From positions 1 to 64,000 of the forward strand of contig CANQKM010000012.1 in NCBI GenBank assembly GCA_947624485.1: 64,000 nucleotides of DNA, read 5' to 3'. A program made the position numbers and the translations under genes. Shown here piece after piece: positions 26,901 through 30,916 of this stretch (position 1 is the stretch's first letter; each line of letters starts with the position of its first letter). The notes beneath the pieces are model-generated. The model was given only the letters and a program-made list of their open reading frames with translations, was not told where the DNA came from and made no database searches. This stretch comes from an uncultured Clostridia bacterium. GTDB lineage: Bacteria > Bacillota > Clostridia > UBA1381.

Positions 26901-29087
26901 AATACAATAGATATAATGAGGATCGCGCGTGACGAGAACTACCTAAGCAGTATACGTGTATATACGGAGGTGGACGAGCGTCCCGAAGCACCGGTAAGCG
27001 CTAACGGGGTAAATGCGTCTAAGCTTGAAGCAGCGGACGGACGGATCACGGGCTTGAGCAATGCCATGGAATACCGTTCCGCAAGCAATACTGACGATAC
27101 GGAATGGATTTCTGTTGGAAGCGGAGAATCGGAAGCAGCCAACCTGACGGCGAACATATATTATGTACGCTACAAATCAACCGACTCCGCATTCGCGAGC
27201 GAAGAAGTGAAAGTTACGGTAGGTGTGGAGAACTACGTTTTGGCAGTCTTTGTGGACGGTGACGGCAAGGCTGTGAAAATCGAATTGGTTCAGGAGGGCG
27301 CATCACCCGAATATACCGAAACCGATCCGCTTCCCACAAAGAAAAGCACCGCACAGTATGAATACAAGTTTAGCGGCTGGGACAAAAACCCGAACGAACC
27401 GATCAGCGATAATACGCTATACACGGCTCAATTCGACAGCGTATTGAACGAGTACACGGTAACATGGATAGTGAACGGCGTAACGAGCCAAACCACCTGC
27501 CTCTACGGAACAATGCCTTCATACGGCTCGATTCCAACAAAGGACAGCACCGACACCAATTCTTACGAATTTGCGGGGTGGTACCCATCCGTTATGGCTG
27601 TAACGTGCGACGCAGCATACGTCGCGGTATTTGATGAAACCTCGAGGAAGTACAAGGTGACGCTCGATCCAAACGGCGGAACGCTCGCGCCGGGCAGCGA
27701 TATTACAAGCTATACCTGCGGCGAACCGAGAAATTTACCGACGGCGGACGAGATTACAAAGGGCGGCTGCGACTTCCTCGGCTGGTACGACGAAGCGGGC
27801 AATAAGGTCACGCGTATCGCGTCGGACGAAACCGGCGATAAGACGTATACCGCGCATTGGGATACAACGGTGACAAAGGAAGACATTATTTCCGAAAGCG
27901 ATGTTGTAACCGATTATGATGCGGAGACGCTCGGCAATTTTGAGGACGGCGATTATCTTATACTTCTCGAAGATCTGTCACTGTCGGTGACGGTCACGAA
28001 CGGCACAATTCCTATAAAGGAAATATACTTCGGACACGATATACAAATCATCAAAAAGGCACGCGACGGCTATCACACCGACAGCGATCCCATAACTGTC
28101 AACGTGAAGGCACGCCCTGCCGCACCGGACGTAATTACCGCCCTCCGCGCTGCGGATGATAACTCCGCGGATGGCGCGATAATAGGTGTAAGGTCGGATA
28201 TGGAATACCGCAAGGCACAAACCGACGAATGGATATCGGTTGAAAACGGACAGACGCGTATAGAGGGCTTGGAAGCAGGCATATACTATGTGCGCATAAA
28301 ACAAAGCGGCGAGGAGTTTCACGGACGTTCAAAGATAGTCGTTGTGGGAATTGCAAATACAGTTACCGCGGCGTTTGTTGACGGTGACGACAATTTGTTA
28401 TATGCCGAGCATATAACTCAGGGCTCGGTACCGCAATATCACGGCGAAACTCCGACAAAGTCGGAAACGGACGCTTACAGATATGAATTTAACGGCTGGA
28501 ACAATGATATAACAAAGCCCCTGACTGTCGATACGGTTTTCGCGGCACAGTTTGCGGAAATTCCGAAAACATACGGCGTAATACTTAACCCGAACGGCGG
28601 AACGATTGCCGAAGGATATGATATAACCGAATACACCTACGGCGACGCGGTCAATCTGCCGGACGCGAAACATGTAACGCGCGACGGCTTCGACTTCGCC
28701 GGATGGTATGACGAAAACGGACGGCTCATTACAAAGATCCCGCAATACAGCGTTGGCGACGTGGAATATACCGCGGACTGGAAAGAACCGATGTTAACGA
28801 TTACGGGTTATCCTTCAATAGGGGAAAGCGGTAAAATATCTGCCGAGATAAATAACAATACCGATAAAGCAATAAACGGAAACGCGTATATAGCAGTATA
28901 CAGCAAGGACGGCGCATTGCTAAGCGTTTCACTTGAAAACGTAGTAAATCTTGGCATTGATGAAAGGCTGAATATAAATTCAGCATTTGAATACAAGAGC
29001 GGAGCCGGAGATGTTATTGCGTTGTACTTCTGGGACAAAGATTTAAAACCATTGTCCGCGCCCAAAAAAATAGAGATTAGAGGGTAA
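17967..29087 (+). CDS. Giant secreted protein 2 (five GLUG beta-helix modules plus InlB B-type repeats)
   Basis: A 3706-residue protein with a signal peptide (LFIVLSMLIALVPKVSYADA). Five modules begin near residues 30, 557, 845, 1360 and 1762. Each opens with a G-T-E-x-N-P-Y or similar line, an I-D-L-x...W-V-P-I-G, and G-x-F-D-G-N-G-N-T-I, then many GLUG-type turns (GGIAGENRGEISGC), and all but the last close with N-W-D-F-x-x-x-W-x-M-D-E-x-L-x-R-P. This predicts a long right-handed beta-helix. From about 2085 follow an InlB-like repeat, an MBG-like unit (HTWTYTRDGNTITAQC), and three tandem copies of a 300-370-residue block (starting at nt 25630, 26745 and 27882) with B-repeats (VTLNPNGG, G-W-Y-D). 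The third copy is shorter. The last 90 residues are the shared tail. It starts 12 bases after gene 1 with AAGGAGG. Adhesion or matrix binding is likely, not proven. Confidence 0.9.
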   Translation: MKKRLTGLFIVLSMLIALVPKVSYADAQGMNGEGTESNPYLLSTGEDIIDLANNISDGSLQTKGIYFEMTKNIDISQESFSGFGNADFPFEGSFDGNGNTLTVNMSSDESFVGLFPYIGSSGTVKAITLKGSITGTAERGDDYFVGGIAGENRGEISGCINRAKITAERADASISVLAGIAGYNYGTIRSCVNTEDITAPDGMSAAGIAGSAYGESADNQAHIIYCANTAQITAKDKSAAGILLTANKYTVIENCRNENTVKSESGCAAGIVYDVRTGGHGTLNKCVNEGSIEGGGNSVGGIVAVLNDADVSRCNNTGSVVCTRESDGNRVGGIVGDAADGNIYMSYNAAAVTAKGELQNSVGGIAGEFGYTNQDSIIESCYNSGAVENNGTGYAGGITGINYAIHAVNLYNTGSVSVKGEQQTTTTDDGESYVGDGIARAGGIAGGNMPRNSHSPIISFSYNTGTVTQSGISKSDSRAGGIVGENGLNTQTHSEGSLKDCYYLASSAVTADGESLDGRLDSVSNKASFVSWDFDYTWEMGSSGPVFKSDGQTSSTAFETDGDALKKISANVQNGSTYIGKYFAVVDNVNLRSGWVPIGGADMPFEGNIDGLGHQMAVELTSDGGCSGFVGNLGRLGSIKNLAITGTIGVNANGGDVYVGTFAGYSEGTIEGCTNRAPVTVNASKGNIYAGGIAGYNNGGTISQNHNQDTLTVTGGEKAYAGGIAGFNDFGGIISDNYSDDSVSVSGAATAAAGQITGSQSGTSLTKNCYYYGESKENVSGVTGDGSPFESCYYLASASDGKAAITEAQFNDASTFYNWDFDKVWQMDETLLRPTLRPIDADANGLDINGFGTEDFPYEIASENDLMLISDLVKNGNDFFKTYFKVVRPIEIDSEDWVPIGALNNRPFSGYFDGGGYPITLNVDFSQKINRKENECFGCLFGYVHNAIITNVVTDGTIDIDFTKIPETQIPDSVGVLVGRASEPSTVFDCVNQADMNITLRVDELQPYSVDISTIVGYAASKGVTVSGCTNNGDINIKGSDQFMLHSINDEDMNFNGYVAGIARNADTVTDCVNNGNITVRSAIKNVAGIVGYADNAVKNCVNNGDLTIANDDVLEDPHPYAPDVFSERTISGIVYDISKTDDGCGVKNCTNNGDIKMDTPQLTKGSYTGRLSGIINSIDANSGDDGVIENCENHGDIYMDYSKLSGDVNAQVVSGGIVSAVTTVSYVTYENHLVMANCYNDGKIYANKGGGNITDIRGGLYGEMPTGKIEHSYNYSETEGTDPIGPKTTYGPVYNQKQYDTPLENCYFLNDSGTTSTLSDANGISSEQFANTDTFQNWDLTYIWEMDEELKRPVLRERGTEQNPYIVDDVNDLIDLSRSLSDGVDFEGEFFKMTKNIVIDEDSGFTYITGTFKGTFDGNGNTITATTDKFVRLFYTVGADAVVKNLSVTAENNSYGGLIANYVAGTIENCTVDANVNASDEISVCRGLIANETSGSDTPKIRNCTAKGSININDDVGYISTGGIIGKIDVDRTQITNCLSTVNMITLDTEANNTYTGGIVGSISSPDGAKITECHNSGNVFGEFAVGGIVGYVQYKASVLNCFNDGEVRVGADASSYSSVPLGSAGGIVGAVEGRADSSLNKTDITNCYNYGPVRSDAAGVDCCGIAATVMDKNAPHEYLGKINPTSTYWLYSSADFAYRDYNGGQGDIVNDYSVSKDKLADINTFADWDFGNVWIMDEELQRPVLRWEKAHSMSLGELNGSGTAEEPYEICDKLSFEAMKKYVDSGNDTTGLHFILTEDIDLGGLTSDGSAIAYEQITPIGEALYVFDGMFDGNHHKISGLYINSDLEFVGLFARLSEQSEVKDLTIESATVRASRSTARAGAIAGQSRGTITGCINKGSVTNGGAYTGGIVGFAESESGARITECGNEGTVIGGSRDTGGIVGVLTGVGQNLYNIGSVTGSGNGDYYTGGIAGRISASPAGGAYTSVMYNTGEVSGSDGNTAQLVGTAGSQIKLITHGNSSGLPNVADGTLTNVTSHNAGDDLSDGILTHELNGESENKPWRQRIGSDTHPTFSSDDNAVVYKVTFMKDAEQEDGSFEEALYHEEYINADGEITYPEVPTDDQYKFKWWTADTESKTEFAPPVTGDTILYAVGEEMYGGNNADRIIRMTYGTESRIDLSEHVRFAAPREIGELSDTSGKFTYTIVESGNCDEAYTFGDSLVVPAGVDTGIYKFTIQAERKPVESDEFTLFSIQSPFDLAPVRFDIRVIMQKQDQVINPPEMAGNSATSIRLKPMDIHGTVSYALISEELLNSIYSDEDNDNRVLPLVWRTNPVFEGLDPNTRYYAYARTEGDSNYNGAASYPGIVYTSEHIHTWTYTRDGNTITAQCTDDACPDRSGGSLTLDEPSGDYVYDKQPHPPIIVDTLKTDDVPVITYYYKPFDGSDYTVVDSAVNAGNYRVTATLGENVITVEYSILRAHLPSVADSLTYQAYYGDTLEDIKLPAGYAWEGDDRSASVGSVGMHAFKAVFTPNDTQNYCSETLDVIVEVQPKPESIISSEDVKIDYIAEQLQGFEDGNYAVIGGDVIYDESVGADGVINIREGCFGKDITIVKKARNSNYTISERITVSIPDKPAAPEGLEAIKSDTEDSQTGKIIGLTEGMEYRSAKAQEWIPVDSGEVENLPPGAYYVRVKQSGDAFAGRVAIVAVGIKSKVTATFVDGNGVILKTENIPSGTVPTYDLTSDSVPTKSSTAQYDYTFTDWDKDISEPIFMDTVYTARFNNVLRSYSVRWIVNGTVKKTETYDYGTMPSYGSEPEREGNAWYSYNFSGWYPELEEVTGNAIYAASFERLPRTYKVTLNPNGGEMTDGTVTEYTAGAGTTLPSPVRNGYSFLGWYDGDGVKHVEIGITEVGDKEFTARWLKVRQRETIIDSSEIVTDYANETLGGFENGKYLVVCGTHSEIVEVTDTGTIPISEDYFGNTIDIMRIARDENYLSSIRVYTEVDERPEAPVSANGVNASKLEAADGRITGLSNAMEYRSASNTDDTEWISVGSGESEAANLTANIYYVRYKSTDSAFASEEVKVTVGVENYVLAVFVDGDGKAVKIELVQEGASPEYTETDPLPTKKSTAQYEYKFSGWDKNPNEPISDNTLYTAQFDSVLNEYTVTWIVNGVTSQTTCLYGTMPSYGSIPTKDSTDTNSYEFAGWYPSVMAVTCDAAYVAVFDETSRKYKVTLDPNGGTLAPGSDITSYTCGEPRNLPTADEITKGGCDFLGWYDEAGNKVTRIASDETGDKTYTAHWDTTVTKEDIISESDVVTDYDAETLGNFEDGDYLILLEDLSLSVTVTNGTIPIKEIYFGHDIQIIKKARDGYHTDSDPITVNVKARPAAPDVITALRAADDNSADGAIIGVRSDMEYRKAQTDEWISVENGQTRIEGLEAGIYYVRIKQSGEEFHGRSKIVVVGIANTVTAAFVDGDDNLLYAEHITQGSVPQYHGETPTKSETDAYRYEFNGWNNDITKPLTVDTVFAAQFAEIPKTYGVILNPNGGTIAEGYDITEYTYGDAVNLPDAKHVTRDGFDFAGWYDENGRLITKIPQYSVGDVEYTADWKEPMLTITGYPSIGESGKISAEINNNTDKAINGNAYIAVYSKDGALLSVSLENVVNLGIDERLNINSAFEYKSGAGDVIALYFWDKDLKPLSAPKKIEIRG

Positions 29088-29129
29088 AAACCATGTTCAA
29101 TGAGAATTTCAAAAATTATCTCGTATCTA

Positions 29130-29160
29130 TTGACTTGTCCATAGGTGAACATGATATAAT
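29130..29160 (+). promoter_or_regulatory. Second MerR-type promoter (19-bp spacer), for hdeD-like and channel genes
   Basis: TTGACT at 29130-29135 and TATAAT at 29155-29160, 19 bases apart, with the spacer dyad TGTCCAT then GTGAACAT. Aligned with 10074-10104, only about six of 31 positions differ and all dyad positions are kept or swapped between symmetric alternatives. Confidence 0.75.
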
Positions 29161-29163
29161 AAC

Positions 29164-29254
29164 CTCACGGTGTTACCAAAATCAAAGATTTTGACACCTG
29201 AGAGAACATTGTATCATAACGCCGCGGCGACACTGCCGCCTTGCAGTTATGATA
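29164..29254 (+). ncRNA. Structured 5' leader with two hairpins
   Basis: The expected transcript start falls at about 29167. The first hairpin pairs CTCA/TGAG, GGTGT/ACACC and CAAAATC/GATTTTG (29164-29202) with small bulges. The second pairs TATCATAAC (29212-29220) with GTTATGATA (29246-29254) and encloses a GCCGC-rich inner stem. It could be a regulatory leader or stabilise the mRNA. No known riboswitch class was recognised. The rest of the gap to 29401 holds two direct repeats of GACATAGG (about 29292 and 29319) and no gene. Confidence 0.4.
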
Positions 29255-29401
29255 TAATAATGATATATTATATGTGCGCGAACGGAGATTGACATAGGTC
29301 TTTTGGGGAGAGGGGGTGACATAGGCATTTGCGTCAGGACCCGTTCAAAATTATTTTAACAGCTGCCGCACGGAATGCGGGCAGCGGAAAGGAATAAAAA
29401 A

Positions 29402-29914
29402 ATGAATATATTAATGATTATCTTGGGGATACTTATGGTACTTTGCGGAGGCTCGTGCATGTTTACGCCGCTGCGTACGTTTTTGGCGTCGGGATATGCG
29501 CTTATGGTGCTTCTTCTCGTTTACGGAATTGCGGGCATAGTAAAGTCTATCGCGTCGAAAGAATACGGAGTCAATTTCGCGTTCAGCATAATCAGCGTTA
29601 TCGCGGGATTGGCTATGGTATTTATGCCGGGGCTTCCGCTCATGGCGGACGGCATGTTCATCTATATGATGGCCGGTTGGTTTATTATTCAGGGTATCGT
29701 GTCCATTGTGCTTTCGATGAAGTCCAAGGGCGCGGACGGCGGAAAGAAATGGATCTGGGGACTTATTCTGGGAATACTCGGAATAATACTCGGTCTTTAC
29801 TCAATGTTCCACCCGGTACTTCTCGCGTTGACAACGGGAATACTTATCGGTGTGTATTTCATCGTAAGCGGAATAAATATGATTTTCCTGTCGTCGCAGA
29901 ACGCGAATAACTAA
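29402..29914 (+). CDS. HdeD-like (DUF308) membrane protein
   Basis: A 170-residue protein with six predicted membrane helices in three pairs, typical of the HdeD/DUF308 family: ILMIILGILMVLCGG, SGYALMVLLLVYGIAGI, VNFAFSIISVIAGLAMVF, FIYMMAGWFIIQGIVSI, WIWGLILGILGIILGLYSMF, LLALTTGILIGVYFIVSGIN. HdeD in E. coli is linked to acid resistance; in Bacillota the role is not settled. The frame opens at 29375, but GGAAAGGA before ATG 29402 favours that start. It is the first gene after the second MerR-type promoter and is followed by an ion channel. Confidence 0.85.
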   Translation: MNILMIILGILMVLCGGSCMFTPLRTFLASGYALMVLLLVYGIAGIVKSIASKEYGVNFAFSIISVIAGLAMVFMPGLPLMADGMFIYMMAGWFIIQGIVSIVLSMKSKGADGGKKWIWGLILGILGIILGLYSMFHPVLLALTTGILIGVYFIVSGINMIFLSSQNANN

Positions 29915-29949
29915 TATGCTTTACGATTACGGATGCGGTAGATCAAATT

Positions 29950-30399
29950 ATGAAAAAGTTCAGAAGAATAATAAGGGTTTTAAAATATACCGGCACGCTT
30001 AAAATGCTTACGAGCTTCATTATATTTTACTGCGCGGCTTCCATCGTCCTGTGGCTGATCGAGCCGTCGATAGACACTATGGGCGACGGTTTTTGGTACT
30101 GCTTCGTATCGTGTACCACGATAGGCTTCGGCGATATTGTCGCCGTAAGTCATATCGGGCGCGTTATCACGGTTCTTACGGCGATTTATGCGATAGTCGT
30201 CACTGCCATGATACCCGGCGTTGTCGTAAGCTACTATATGGAGTTTATGAAAACAAAGGAAAATGAGACCATATCACAGTTCTTTGAAAAGCTGGAGCAT
30301 CTTCCGGAGCTATCGCAAGAGGAGCTTGCAGAGCTTTCGGAGCGTGTAAAGGAGTTTGAAAAGACTAAAGGCGCGCATAAGCCGAATAAAAAAACATGA
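29950..30399 (+). CDS. Two-helix potassium-channel-like protein
   Basis: A 149-residue protein of the Ion_trans_2 class: helix 1 (about 19-38, LTSFIIFYCAASIVLWLIE), re-entrant pore helix and selectivity filter SCTTIGFGD (about 56-64), helix 2 (about 72-97), and a charged helical C-terminus (LEHLPELSQEELAELSERVK). TTIGFGD is a slight variant of the potassium filter TTVGYGD. It probably assembles as a tetramer for K+ leak. It lies 35 bases after the HdeD-like gene and shares its promoter. It is the last gene of the element before attR. Confidence 0.85.
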   Translation: MKKFRRIIRVLKYTGTLKMLTSFIIFYCAASIVLWLIEPSIDTMGDGFWYCFVSCTTIGFGDIVAVSHIGRVITVLTAIYAIVVTAMIPGVVVSYYMEFMKTKENETISQFFEKLEHLPELSQEELAELSERVKEFEKTKGAHKPNKKT

Positions 30400-30452
30400 A
30401 ACTTGTAATTCTTTTTCTCGCACCACCCGGAAAAACGGCTTTACGCAATCTC

Positions 30453-30485
30453 AAAAATCAGCGGCGGGTACCGCTGATTTTTTTT
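30453..30485 (+). terminator. Intrinsic terminator of the hdeD/channel operon
   Basis: AAATCAGCGG (30455-30464) pairs with CCGCTGATTT (30471-30480), followed by eight T. The stem is the same as in the recombinase terminator at the other end of the element, so both edges are closed by matching terminators reading outward. Confidence 0.85.
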
Positions 30486-30492
30486 GTAATTT

Positions 30493-30570
30493 TATTTCCC
30501 TATTTGAAAATGCGTCCATAACTATACAATTTAATTTTTCCCTGACAAAAAATTAAATTGTTAGACGCAT
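30493..30570. repeat. CAATTTAATTTT repeat, copy C
   Basis: ATGCGTC...ACAATTTAATTTTT (30520-30539) faces AAAAAATTAAATTGTTAGACG (ending ACGCAT at 30570), an almost complete short palindrome of about 50 bp, like a tiny non-autonomous element. Its left side is nearly the same as copy B at 7741. The 319-base gap 30400-30718 otherwise holds only the terminator and the right arm of attR. Confidence 0.7.
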
Positions 30571-30685
30571 AGTAAACGGCATTGATACAATAATATAACA
30601 TAAAGCCGGAAAACGGACAGAATAAGCAAAATTCTATTTTTTGAAAATGGCTTAACCGCGCGGTTTTTCGGCTTTTACCTTTACG

Positions 30686-30740
30686 GGAAATTGTATCATT
30701 TATCCACCCCTAAGGGACGACTGCATAAACAAACCCACGT
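30686..30740. other. attR of the dpaB element
   Basis: Element arm with AAATTGTATCAT (30688-30699) and CCACC (30704-30708), then core GGAC (30715-30718), then dpaB coding sequence. The arm is the reverse complement pattern of the attL arm, so attP rebuilt from the two arms is an imperfect palindrome centred on the core. Confidence 0.82.
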
Positions 30741-30826
30741 CGCTCGTAGCGGATTTTGACAAGGTTACGGAAACGGCGGAGATGGCGTTTGAGGGCAGGC
30801 AAATACAGCCTATTCTCAGCCAATAA
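30719..30826 (+). pseudogene. dpaB: 3' part of dipicolinate synthase subunit B
   Basis: Reading GAC TGC ATA from 30719 gives DCINKPTSLVADFDKV, then TETAEMAFEGRQIQPILSQ and a TAA at 30824-30826. The KP-x-S-L-V-A-D block and the E-G-R-Q-I-Q-P-I-L ending are characteristic of DpaB/SpoVFB C-termini. Joined to codon 4517-4519 it reads PFSQD-DCINKP without a gap, matching the family's Q-D-D-x-x-K-K-P region. It has no start codon or ribosome site of its own, so it is silent unless the element leaves. Confidence 0.92.
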
Positions 30827-30873
30827 CCGCCTGCCCGCAGGCGTTTGAATATATGAGCGTTTCCGGAAAACGC

Positions 30874-30902
30874 GAAACGGCGCCGATTAAGGCGCCGTTT
30901 TT
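30874..30902. terminator. Terminator between dpaB and the convergent transglutaminase gene
   Basis: AACGGCGCC (30876-30884) pairs with GGCGCCGTT (30891-30899) around GATTAA, followed by T on the plus strand. A smaller GC hairpin (30828-30843) follows the dpaB stop directly. It served dpaB before insertion and can end the convergent gene too. Confidence 0.75.
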
Positions 30903-30916
30903 GTATTGTCCGCGTT

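Larger units (their letters stand above)
4516..30718. mobile_element. 26.2-kb serine-recombinase element inserted in dpaB
   Basis: Both ends carry GGAC (4516-4519 and 30715-30718), the presumed crossover core; one copy would remain after excision. Just inside each end are matching inverted arms: GGTGG at 4526-4530 against CCACC at 30704-30708, both 7 bases from the core, and ATGATACAATTT at 4536-4547 against its complement at 30688-30699. Together they would form an attP palindrome of about 60 bp, as large serine integrases use. A complete large serine recombinase lies 140 bp from the left end. Cargo: toxin-antitoxin pair, ClC transporter, MerR regulator, two giant secreted proteins, HdeD-like protein and ion channel. 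I see no capsid, tail, relaxase or conjugation genes, so it is closer to an integrative island or a skin-like intervening element than to a prophage. Confidence 0.88.

Noticed and set aside
10269-29087. Long antisense open frames across the giant genes (for example 12459-13499)
   Set aside because: They mirror the codon pattern of the sense genes, lack ribosome sites and show no protein features.
17967-29087. Active pectate lyase in the beta-helix modules
   Set aside because: GLUG turns predict a beta-helix, but no lyase or hydrolase catalytic motif was seen.
29292-29335. Insertion-sequence end from GACATAGG direct repeats
   Set aside because: Only two short copies, no transposase and no matching inverted end nearby.
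4516-30718. Prophage
   Set aside because: No terminase, capsid, portal, tail, lysis or replication genes are present between the att sites.
4516-30718. Chromosomal rearrangement without site-specific recombination
   Set aside because: An exact in-frame joint, a shared 4-bp core, mirrored arms at equal offsets and an adjacent recombinase fit integration much better.
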